From M0108 sp937862735 (GTDB lineage Bacteria; Pseudomonadota; Gammaproteobacteria; Chromatiales; Chromatiaceae): a stretch of 31,308 nucleotides of DNA. The notes beneath the pieces were generated by a model. That model had not been told where the DNA came from, searched no databases, and worked only from the letters and a program-made list of their open reading frames with translations. Positions 1 through 7,382 of this stretch are shown here, in pieces. The stretch spans positions 1 through 31,308 of the forward strand of contig CALMDH010000191.1 of NCBI GenBank assembly GCA_937862735.1. Direction: 5' to 3'. Position 1 is the first letter of the stretch, and every line of letters starts with the position of its first letter. The translations under genes were made by a program, and so were the position numbers.

Positions 1-1
1 G

Positions 2-178
2 GAAGGTGAGACACTGATTCTGCAACGACTGTTGTTCCGGCGCTTTGGTCCACTGCCGCAGGAGGTGCTGGCCCGTATTGCCTCAGCCTCCGAGGCGGAA
101 ATTACAAGTTGGGTAGACCGGGTGTTGGAAGCCAATTGTATTGAGGAGGTCTTTAATGTCTCCCAACCAAGTCATTGA
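2..178 (+). CDS. DUF4351-containing protein, C-terminal end (5' truncated by window edge)
   Basis: The open frame runs in from the window edge and stops with TGA after 58 codons. The peptide begins EGETLILQRLLFRRFGPLPQ and contains the order Leu-rich helix, RRFGPLP, W-V-DRVLEA, and a final E-E-V-F. This is the typical layout of a DUF4351 domain, which forms the C-terminus of many Rpn/PD-(D/E)XK nuclease-like transposase-related proteins in proteobacteria and cyanobacteria. The nuclease part would lie upstream of the window and cannot be judged. Identification rests on pattern memory of the family; the fragment is short. Confidence 0.6.
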   Translation, partial: EGETLILQRLLFRRFGPLPQEVLARIASASEAEITSWVDRVLEANCIEEVFNVSQPSH

Positions 179-327
179 CGAAGCAACAGCTTTCTTTCAT
201 GAGGTCCAGCGCGCTGATGCTATCGCCTGCTGGATAGCCTCTGGCTGAGTCCCGGACGCGAGGGCTAGCCAGCGGGCATCCTGTTCGCGTACCGTTCCAT
301 CAACCTCTCCCCGGGAGTCACCCCGCC

Positions 328-696
328 ATGCGTCCCCTCCGTTGGAAGAGCCGGTACCAGACCGGTGATGCCGAGACCGACCGCCAGAAGCGGGCCTTCT
401 TCGATTGTCTCAACAGCCTGGTGACCGCCGCCGGGCACCGCGAGCACTGCCAGGAAATGGAGGACTTCCTGGGCCGGAACCTGGCCCAGGCGGAACAGGC
501 CCTCCTGGACCCGGCGCCCAACCCTCAACTGGGTCCCGACTTTGCCCGCCAGTTGCTCGGCGCCCTGCCGCTCAGCCCCTTCGGTAGCCCCGCTTGCCGC
601 GAGTGCGGCCTGTGCGGGCTGGCCCAGGACAAGATCGCCGATCATCTCCAGGTCCCGGCGGGCTGCCTCTTCAAGCACCAGGCCAAGCCCAATTAG
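328..696 (+). CDS. Small hemerythrin-like protein lacking the first His ligand
   Basis: This is a 122-residue ORF with ATG start and a weak GGGAG about 10 bases upstream. Its N-terminus follows the bacteriohemerythrin pattern W-x3-Y-x-TG-x3-TD-x-QK-x2-FF (W6, Y10, G13, D18, F24, F25). Genuine hemerythrins carry a His ligand in D-x-Q-H-K; here that position is Lys21. The middle has HREHCQEMEDFL, and the C-terminal third has a Cys cluster (C-x2-C-x2-C near residues 89-95, then another Cys near 112). A diiron O2-carrying role is therefore doubtful. The Cys cluster could bind metal, but that is inference. An antisense ORF covers the same stretch, and I prefer the plus strand because of the family-like N-terminus. 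It may equally be an unrelated hypothetical protein. Confidence 0.4.
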   Translation: MRPLRWKSRYQTGDAETDRQKRAFFDCLNSLVTAAGHREHCQEMEDFLGRNLAQAEQALLDPAPNPQLGPDFARQLLGALPLSPFGSPACRECGLCGLAQDKIADHLQVPAGCLFKHQAKPN

Positions 697-735
697 GGGG
701 GCGGACCATCCTTTGACACTATGAGGACTTAACAG

Positions 736-978
736 ATGGAAGTCATTCGTAATATTCAAACCGTAAAAAATGGAGAAGTTCACCTCCAGCTACCCCGGCA
801 ATTTTGGGGGCGGGAAGTCGAAATCATCGTACTGCCAGCACCACTGCCCACCGCGCAGTCACCAACCACCAAGCGGAGCTTGCGTGGTTGCTTGAAAACC
901 TATGCCAATCCCGAGTTGATGGCGCAAGAACAAGACGCTTGGCAGGCGGCCGTGAGGGAAAAACATGAGCATTGTTGA
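736..978 (+). CDS. vapB: VapB-type antitoxin
   Basis: This 80-residue protein is encoded immediately upstream of, and overlapping by 14 bases, a PIN-domain toxin. That is the classical antitoxin-first arrangement. The N-terminal part (MEVIRNIQTVKNGEVHLQLP) has the alternating pattern of a short AbrB/Phd-like DNA-binding strand, followed by a basic, polar C-terminal tail (GCLKTYANPELMAQEQDAW) of the kind that wraps the toxin. It is expected to neutralise VapC and to repress its own promoter. The translational overlap predicts coupled expression. The antitoxin superfamily is inferred from context more than from a decisive motif. Confidence 0.7.
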   Translation: MEVIRNIQTVKNGEVHLQLPRQFWGREVEIIVLPAPLPTAQSPTTKRSLRGCLKTYANPELMAQEQDAWQAAVREKHEHC

Positions 979-1342
979 TGCAAATGTCGTTTTGCGCTAC
1001 CTCTTGGATGACCACGCGGAATTATCGCCAAAGGCGGCGGATATTCTCGAACGGCACTCGGTGACCTTGCCAGTAGAGGTGGGGTGTGAAGTGGTCTATG
1101 TGCTGCAAAAGGTCTATGCCGTTGAACGAAAGGAAATCCAACAACAGCTTGGGGACCTGCTTAAGGAAGGACTGGTGAGCATGGACAAACCAGCTGTTTT
1201 TCTCAAAGCTTTGGAATGTTACTGCGACAGCACGCTGGACTTCGTGGATACGCTGCTTTGGGCCTATCAACTGCTTGAGCGGCAGGAAGTCTTCACCTTC
1301 GATAGTAAGTTGCTGAAACAGATTCAACGAACCGCTGGATAG
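965..1342 (+). CDS. vapC: VapC-type PIN-domain ribonuclease toxin
   Basis: This 125-residue PIN-domain protein carries the expected acidic residues: Asp5 in the opening IVDANVVLRYLL, Glu42 in CEVVYVL, Asp95 in LDFVDTLLW, and Asp113 in FTFDSKL. Such proteins are Mg-dependent endoribonucleases (usually acting on tRNA or rRNA) that stop growth when the antitoxin is degraded. Its length is normal for the family and all four catalytic positions are present, so it looks intact. The start ATG lies inside the end of vapB. Its 3' end overlaps by 19 bases the 3' end of the convergent mechanosensitive-channel gene. Confidence 0.88.
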   Translation: MSIVDANVVLRYLLDDHAELSPKAADILERHSVTLPVEVGCEVVYVLQKVYAVERKEIQQQLGDLLKEGLVSMDKPAVFLKALECYCDSTLDFVDTLLWAYQLLERQEVFTFDSKLLKQIQRTAG

Positions 1343-3765
1343 GTGTCCACCACTCTGACTTCGAGGGGGGCATCCGCCGCCAAATGGAGATGGCGCTGGG
1401 GGAAGGGGATGTCGATAGCGGCGGCGGTCAGGGCCTCCAGGATGGCATAACGCAGGTCACTGGCCACTCGGCGTTCGTCGACGCCGGGCACCATGCGCAG
1501 CCAGAAACGCAGGGTGAAGATCAGGGCGCTGTCGGCGAACTCCTCGAAGAGGACGAGGGGTGCCGGCTGGTCGAGGATCGCGGGATGGGCCCGGGCCTGG
1601 GCAATCAGGATCTCGGTGACCTGATTGACGTCGGACCCATAGGCCACCCCGATGGGGATCTCCCAGCGGACCTCGTGGTTGCTATAGGTCCAGTTGATGA
1701 GCTTTTCCTCCACCAGCATGCTGTTGGGGATCAGCATTTCCATGCCCTTCGAGGTGGAAATGGTCGAGACGCGGATGCCGATGGTGCTGATGCGCCCGCG
1801 GATGGTCCCGACCTCCACCAGGTCACCGACCCGCACCGGGCGCTCGGCAAGCAGCATGATGCCGCTGATCAGGTTCTTGAGCAGGGTCTGGGCGCCAAAC
1901 CCGGCGGCGATGGCCAGGGCGCCCCCCATGAAGGCGAAGACCTTCATGGGGATGTCGACCAGATGGACGCTGAGCAGGACCAGGGTGGCGACGGCGATCA
2001 GGCGCAGCCAACGCTGGGCCAGGGAGGCGCTGGCCGCCGACAGACCCAGGCGGTTGACCAGCACGGCGAAGACCAGGCGGATGGTCCCGAAGATCAGCAG
2101 ATAGCCGACGATGAGAATGAGCACGGCGCCGATGCTCTTGCCCACCGTCACGCTGCGGGTCGACTGGACCTCCCGGCCCTCGATCCGCACGGTCTCCTCG
2201 ACCGGCAGCAATTCGTAATTCCAGATCGCCGCGACCCAGAGCTTGGCCTCGACCCAGAGGTTGCGCAGCCAGAGGAGGGCCGTGCCGGAGCGGTAAACCT
2301 GATCGATCTCGCTGCTCACCAGGCGCAGGGTGACCGTCAGTTGCTTGAGGTCCTCGAGTCCTTCCCGCGCGTCCCCGGCCAGGCTGATGGCGGCGGTGTA
2401 AAGGGCGGTCAGCCGCTCCCGTTCCGCCGCCGGGGGGTCGAGGGCCAGTTGCTTGCGGGCTTCGTGGGCCTTCTGGCCGTTTTCGTCGATCACCTGATGG
2501 AGGTAGCGATTGCCCTCCTCGATCCCCCGCTGGGCTTCCTCGATCTGGGTGGCCAGCTTGAGCATCTCGGTGTGATCGGGCTTATCCGTGCCGTAGAGAC
2601 TGGCCCGTAACTCCCACAAATATTTATGGATATCGAGGAAGCCGGTCTGATTGCGCAGTAGCTCGCGCCGAAATTGCCAGCGCTCCACCTCGGCTTGGGC
2701 CATCTCCAGACGGCGCCGATCTTCCGCCTGGGCGTCGCCGCCCGCGACCGCTGTCGCGGGGGTATTCCCCCGGTTGGCCCGCAGCCTTTCCACCTCCGCC
2801 TGGGCCGCGTCGAGTTCCGCGCTGGTCTGGGTCTCCGCCACCTGGAGTTGGGCGATCTGTTGGTCGATCTCGCCGGTGATGCGGGCCAGGTCCGCGTCAC
2901 TGAGAACGAAGCGGCCAGCGAAGTGGTTTAGCCGCCGTTGCAGCCCCTCGATCTCCAGATCCTTGAGTTCGATTTGCCGCTGAAGGGCTTCCTCCCCCAG
3001 GTCGAAAAAATAGAGCCGTTCATCCTGGAGTTCGGCCTCGACCCGGGCCAGCGTCAAAGGCAGGTTGGGAGCCGGGGACAGGTCCGGATGGGAGGTGGCG
3101 TTTTGGGGCTTGGCCAGTTGCTTTTCCCGCGCCAGCCGGTAGTTGGCTTGGGCCTCCTCACGTTGCTCGCGGGCCTCGCGGCTGTGCTCGCGGGCTTCGG
3201 CCAGGCGTTGGACCACCTGGGTTCTGGCCTCCTGGGCGCGAAAGAGGGCGATGTGGATCTCGTCACCCTCGATCAGGGGCCAGGGCGGGTTGCCGGGAGG
3301 TGGCTGCCAGGCGGCAAGGGCCTGCCGACTTGCCACCAGATCGCGTTCCCGCGTCTGGAGTTCGGCCAGGGTGTCCAGCTCCTGTTTATAGAGCGCCACC
3401 AGCGCCTGCCGCAGCCGGTGCAGTTTGGACTCGGGGCTGCTCTGGGAACGGGCGCTCTCGCCGTCCCCTTGCGGTTGGGAGCGGGCCGCCGCCAGTTCCT
3501 CCTTGACGGACGCCAGGCGCTTTTCGATCGCCAGGCGCTGCGCCTCCCAGGCCGACGGGCTCGCGGCGGCTTGATCCGCCCGGGCGGGTGCGATCAGGCC
3601 GGCGCCGGGCGGGAACACCCCCGCCGTCAGGAGCAGGAGCAGGAGAAGCAGCAGGCGCGACGCTGCCCGGGGAAACAGGCGCGATCCTGGCCGGTGGCAG
3701 GGGAGGCAGAGGGGGGGCGGAGTAATCAGGGCGGTCAGGCCTCCGCCCCGAAGCGGATCAGCCAC
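1324..3765 (-). CDS. MscS-family mechanosensitive channel with long periplasmic coiled-coil domain
   Basis: This large MscS-superfamily protein of about 813 residues resembles the MscK/YbdG-like long forms. After a run of nine Leu and an ARA-D site consistent with a signal peptide comes a roughly 400-residue Gln/Glu/Ala-rich coiled-coil region, then membrane helices. The pore helix contains GGALAIAAGFGAQTLLKN, followed by the MscS beta domain (PVRVGDLVEVG, IRVSTISTSKG, IPNSMLV, INWTYSN) and the C-terminal alpha/beta domain (IGVAYGSDV, ALTAAAIDIPFPQR). It should release solutes on hypo-osmotic shock. The frame continues open far upstream into the neighbouring gene, but that part is shadow. The start is uncertain: a GTG at 3765, overlapping the 3' end of the GGDEF/EAL gene by 31 bases, is the best in-frame choice, with CTG codons at 3738 and 3729 as alternatives. 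Expression is probably coupled to the upstream gene. Confidence 0.82.
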   Translation of the reverse strand: MADPLRGGGLTALITPPPLCLPCHRPGSRLFPRAASRLLLLLLLLLTAGVFPPGAGLIAPARADQAAASPSAWEAQRLAIEKRLASVKEELAAARSQPQGDGESARSQSSPESKLHRLRQALVALYKQELDTLAELQTRERDLVASRQALAAWQPPPGNPPWPLIEGDEIHIALFRAQEARTQVVQRLAEAREHSREAREQREEAQANYRLAREKQLAKPQNATSHPDLSPAPNLPLTLARVEAELQDERLYFFDLGEEALQRQIELKDLEIEGLQRRLNHFAGRFVLSDADLARITGEIDQQIAQLQVAETQTSAELDAAQAEVERLRANRGNTPATAVAGGDAQAEDRRRLEMAQAEVERWQFRRELLRNQTGFLDIHKYLWELRASLYGTDKPDHTEMLKLATQIEEAQRGIEEGNRYLHQVIDENGQKAHEARKQLALDPPAAERERLTALYTAAISLAGDAREGLEDLKQLTVTLRLVSSEIDQVYRSGTALLWLRNLWVEAKLWVAAIWNYELLPVEETVRIEGREVQSTRSVTVGKSIGAVLILIVGYLLIFGTIRLVFAVLVNRLGLSAASASLAQRWLRLIAVATLVLLSVHLVDIPMKVFAFMGGALAIAAGFGAQTLLKNLISGIMLLAERPVRVGDLVEVGTIRGRISTIGIRVSTISTSKGMEMLIPNSMLVEEKLINWTYSNHEVRWEIPIGVAYGSDVNQVTEILIAQARAHPAILDQPAPLVLFEEFADSALIFTLRFWLRMVPGVDERRVASDLRYAILEALTAAAIDIPFPQRHLHLAADAPLEVRVVDTYPAVR

Positions 3766-6700
3766 TGCTCCAGTTCCGCCGCCGGCAGGGGACGGGCGTA
3801 GAGATAACCCTGGCCCTGGTCGCAGCCCAGGGCGCGCAGCCGTTCGGCCAGGGCGACGTCCTCGATGCCCTCGGCGACGGTCGTCAGCTTGAGACTGCGG
3901 GCGATCTGGATCATCGCCTGGACGATGGCCTGGTCCTCCTCGCTCTGCGGCAGATTGCGGACGAAGGAACGGTCGATCTTGAGTTTGTCCACCTTGAAGC
4001 GCTTCAGGTAGGCCAGGCTGGAGTAACCGGTCCCGAAGTCGTCGATGGACAGGCCCACCCCCTGGGCCTTGAGGCGCTCCACCGCGCCCAGGACCCGCTC
4101 CTGGTCCTCGAAGAGCATGGTCTCGGTCAGTTCCAGTTCCAGGCCCGCCGGTTCCAGCCCGGTCTCCGTCAGGGTCTGGAGCACCAGGTCGGTGAGTCGC
4201 GGGTCGTGGAACTGCACCGCCGACAGATTCACCGCCATGACGTGGATGGGCAGCCCCGCCCGGCGCCAGGCGGCGGCCTGACGGCAGGCCTCGCGCAGCA
4301 CCCAGGCGCCAAGGGACAGGATCAGGCCGCTCTCCTCGGCAATGGCGATGAAGTCGCCGGGCATGACCAGGCCCCGCTCCGGGTGGCGCCAGCGCACCAG
4401 GGCCTCGGCGCCGACGACCCGATCGGGCTCCCCCGCCTGGCCCAGGAGGATCTGGGGCTGGTAGTGGAGGACGAATTCCTGGCGGTCGAGGGCGCGTTGT
4501 AGCTCCTCCCGGGTGCGGACGTAATGGACCACGTCCTGGTTCATGCGCTCGTCGAAGAACCGGTAGGTGTTGCGCCCGCCCTTCTTGGCCTCGTAGAGGG
4601 CGGTGTCGGCATTGCGCATCAGGGTCTCGGCATCGGTGCCATCCGTGGGGAACATCGCCACGCCGATGGAGAAGGAGGTGCTCAGTTGCCGGCCGTCGAG
4701 GTCGAAGGGGCGACTCAGGTCGCGCAGAATGGCCTCGCACTTGGTGGAGACCCCATGATTGTCCAGCACCTCGAACAGGACGATGAGAAACTCGTCGCCG
4801 GAGAGCCGGCATAGGCTGTCCTCCTGGCGCACGGCCTGACGCAACCGGTCCGCCACCGCCTGCAACAGCCGGTCACCGGCGCTGTGGCCATAGCTGTCGT
4901 TGACCAGCTTGAACCGGTCCAGGTCCATCAGCAGCAGGGCCATCTGGGTGCCGTGGCGCTGACCGTGGGCAATGGCCTGACCGATGCGGTCCTGGCCCAG
5001 CAGGCGATTGGGGAGGTTGGTCAAGGGATCGTGGTAGGCGAGGAACTCGATCCGCTCCTGGGCCGCCTTGGTGGCGGTGATATCGGTGAAGCTGGCGACG
5101 TACTGGGTGGTCTCCCCGACGCTGTTGCGCACCGCGGAGATGGTCAGCCATTCGGGGAAGATCTCGCCGGATTTGCGGCGGTTCCAGATCTCCCCCTGCC
5201 ACTGGCCCTCGGTCAGGAGGCAACGCCAGAATTCCTGATAAAACTCAGGCGATTGCCGGCCGGATTGCAGCCGCCGCAGGGTCTGGCCCCTGATCTCCTC
5301 CGCGTCGTAGCCCGTGACCCGGGTGAAGGCGGGGTTGGTCGACAGCACCTGGCCGGTGGCGTCGGTGACGGCGATGGCCTCGCCGCTGTTGACGAAGACC
5401 TTTTCCGCCAGCAGGAGCTGGTCGTTCTTGCGCTGGATGATGGCGGCGCGGCCGGTCATGCCCAGCATCAGCACCTGCAGGAGGGTGGCGAACAGCAGCC
5501 CCACCACCCCCACCGCCCAGGCCAGCCAGGGCCGGTGGGCCTGACGGTAGTCATCGTTGGCGCTCACCGACAGGAGCCAGTCGCGATCGCCCATGCGCAG
5601 GTGGGTGCTCCAGTGCACCGGGGTCGCCGGGGCGGGGGAGGGGCCGGCAACCCGTTCCCCGAGGCGGTAGAGCAGGGCCTTCTCCGGCTCGGCCTCGACA
5701 TCGATGAGGTGGAAGCTCAGCCCCGCCGGGACCCGGCCGCGGGTGGCGATGTCGATCATCTCGTCGACCTTGATCACGCCGACGGCGAAGCCCTGGTGGC
5801 GGGTTGGCGCCACATCTCCCTCCTTGGCGTTGTTCTGTCCCCCGGCTTTGGCCTTGGCCTCGTCCAGGGTCCCGATCTCCGCCTGGCCCCCGGTCAGGGC
5901 CTCAGTCTGGCCTCCAGTCTGAACCCCACTCTCTTCACCACGCTGGCCCTCGGCCTGACTCCCCGTCTGGACCCCAATCGGGGCCGGCGTCGGGGCCTCG
6001 ATGGGCAAGAGTTGCAGCAGGCCGACCCGCTGCTGACTCTCCTGCACCAGCAGGATGGGGGCGGTCACCGCCATGGCGTTGGTCGCCCGGGCGCGCTCGA
6101 TGGCCCGGCGCCGGATGGGCTCGGAGTTGATGTCATAACCCACCGCCGGTTTGTTGCCCGCCAGGGGCACGATAAAGCGAACGGTGACGTACTCGGGCCG
6201 GGACGAGGCCCTGATCAGGCGCCGCTCGGCGTCGCGCTCGGTGATCTGGAAGGGTCCCAGGGGGGAGAGGGCGCTGATCCGCGCCTCGAAGGCCGGGCGC
6301 TCGGCGTCGGTGACCAGGTCGTTGTAACTCAGGGCGAAGACATCCGGGTTGTCCTCCAGGGTGCGGCGGGTGAAGCGCTCGAACTGGGCGAAGCTGAAGT
6401 CCGGGGTGGCCTCGACGAAGTGACGCAGGGAGGCGAGGATCTCGCGGTGGGTGATGAGGCGGTCGGCGATCCCCTGGGCGATGAAGTCACCGTCGCCCCC
6501 CAGGGCGTTGGCCTGGGTTTGGGCCTCCCAGCGCGCGGTCCCCCAGAAGGCCAGGATCGCCAGGGCCAGGGTCAGGATCACGGGCAGGACGGTGCGCCGG
6601 AGCCGTTCGCCCCACAGGGGGTCACGGCGGTTGAGGAAGCAGAGGGCCAGGGGGGCGAAGACCAGCATGCCCAGGACGTCCCCAACGTACCAGTTCCACC

Positions 6701-7154
6701 AGGTATAGGGGGCGCCGGCGGGGGCGACGACGCCCGCCAGGGCCAGGGTGCTGACCCCAAGGGTGGGCGAAACCAGGCCGGCGATCACCCCACCCAGGAG
6801 CAGGAAACGGAAGGCATCCTGCTCCAGCTCCAGGGCGCGCCAGGCGGTGCCCTGCCAGCGCCGGACCAGCCAGGCCCCGGCACCGGCCTGCAGGCTGGCG
6901 CCGACCCCGATCGCCAGGGCGACGACCAGGGTGGTGGGGCTTAGGGTCTCGCCCAGCCAGGCATGGCCCACGTTGAGCAGACTGGAACCGAGCCAGATAC
7001 CGGGCAGGACCCGGGGGCCGAACTGGAGCCCGGCCGCCAGGGCCAGACCCGCCGCGGGAAAGACCGGGCTGGCGTAACCGGGCGGGATGGCCAGGAGCAG
7101 GCCGGCGGCGCCCAGCAGCAGATAGGCCAGGCCGAGGAGGAGGATCAGACCCAT
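3735..7154 (-). CDS. MASE1-CHASE-PAS-GGDEF-EAL cyclic-di-GMP regulatory protein
   Basis: This is a 1139-residue membrane signalling protein. Residues about 1-210 form a MASE1-like multi-helix sensor, about 225-510 a CHASE-type extracytoplasmic domain, then a helix near 530-550. A PAS domain follows (about 575-690; NSGEAIAVTDATGQV to FTDIT), then GGDEF (about 695-855) and EAL (about 870-1130). The GGDEF signature reads SGDEF, a tolerated variant, and an RQED sequence five residues upstream matches the RxxD product-inhibition site. The EAL domain keeps EALVRW, ELTETML, DDFGTGYSS and the Lys in KIDRSFV. Both synthesis and hydrolysis of c-di-GMP are possible; the dominant activity is not predictable. 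The CHASE region carries a low-complexity Gly/Gln/Thr-rich insertion near residues 390-450. The gene is followed, with overlap, by the MscS-family gene. Confidence 0.92.
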   Translation of the reverse strand: MGLILLLGLAYLLLGAAGLLLAIPPGYASPVFPAAGLALAAGLQFGPRVLPGIWLGSSLLNVGHAWLGETLSPTTLVVALAIGVGASLQAGAGAWLVRRWQGTAWRALELEQDAFRFLLLGGVIAGLVSPTLGVSTLALAGVVAPAGAPYTWWNWYVGDVLGMLVFAPLALCFLNRRDPLWGERLRRTVLPVILTLALAILAFWGTARWEAQTQANALGGDGDFIAQGIADRLITHREILASLRHFVEATPDFSFAQFERFTRRTLEDNPDVFALSYNDLVTDAERPAFEARISALSPLGPFQITERDAERRLIRASSRPEYVTVRFIVPLAGNKPAVGYDINSEPIRRRAIERARATNAMAVTAPILLVQESQQRVGLLQLLPIEAPTPAPIGVQTGSQAEGQRGEESGVQTGGQTEALTGGQAEIGTLDEAKAKAGGQNNAKEGDVAPTRHQGFAVGVIKVDEMIDIATRGRVPAGLSFHLIDVEAEPEKALLYRLGERVAGPSPAPATPVHWSTHLRMGDRDWLLSVSANDDYRQAHRPWLAWAVGVVGLLFATLLQVLMLGMTGRAAIIQRKNDQLLLAEKVFVNSGEAIAVTDATGQVLSTNPAFTRVTGYDAEEIRGQTLRRLQSGRQSPEFYQEFWRCLLTEGQWQGEIWNRRKSGEIFPEWLTISAVRNSVGETTQYVASFTDITATKAAQERIEFLAYHDPLTNLPNRLLGQDRIGQAIAHGQRHGTQMALLLMDLDRFKLVNDSYGHSAGDRLLQAVADRLRQAVRQEDSLCRLSGDEFLIVLFEVLDNHGVSTKCEAILRDLSRPFDLDGRQLSTSFSIGVAMFPTDGTDAETLMRNADTALYEAKKGGRNTYRFFDERMNQDVVHYVRTREELQRALDRQEFVLHYQPQILLGQAGEPDRVVGAEALVRWRHPERGLVMPGDFIAIAEESGLILSLGAWVLREACRQAAAWRRAGLPIHVMAVNLSAVQFHDPRLTDLVLQTLTETGLEPAGLELELTETMLFEDQERVLGAVERLKAQGVGLSIDDFGTGYSSLAYLKRFKVDKLKIDRSFVRNLPQSEEDQAIVQAMIQIARSLKLTTVAEGIEDVALAERLRALGCDQGQGYLYARPLPAAELEQWLIRFGAEA

Positions 7155-7259
7155 CGGGAAACCAATCGGGGTCTCAGCGGCGCGAAAACTTCTGGCGGCA
7201 TGTCGCGAGCGGATCGGTTTATCCGTGTCAACGGGCGGGTACTGGGAAAAGCATAGCAG

Positions 7260-7309
7260 GATCGGGGGGCGTGCTCATGATTACGATCGGGGGGCGCGCT
7301 CATGTTCAC
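7260..7309. repeat. Two tandem 25-bp imperfect repeats
   Basis: Two adjacent copies, 7260-7284 and 7285-7309, both begin GATCGGGGGGCG and share GCTCATG, differing at about three positions. A third, shorter GATCG follows directly. They lie in the 228-base gap upstream of the GGDEF/EAL gene (start 7154) and downstream of the V-ATPase I gene (end 7383), so they could be regulator-binding sites. No known regulator motif is recognised. Nothing else was seen in this gap. Confidence 0.75.
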
Positions 7310-7382
7310 GATCGCCTCACTATTGCCTCAGGATCGCCTCGGCCGCTTCCGTCGCTTGCCAGGGGGCACGATCCTATGGCCC

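Noticed and set aside
156..248. 30-codon ORF with GAGGAGG upstream, overlapping the DUF4351 end
   Set aside because: Too short, no recognisable motif, and the Shine-Dalgarno lies inside the DUF4351 codons; could be chance.
3766..4812. Upstream extension of the MscS reading frame
   Set aside because: Pro/Arg/Gly-rich translation is a frame shadow of the GGDEF/EAL gene and lacks any domain; the channel starts near 3765.
4884..6944. Long plus-strand ORF of 686 codons opposite the GGDEF/EAL gene
   Set aside because: It is antisense to a clear multidomain gene, low-complexity, and typical of GC-rich shadow frames.
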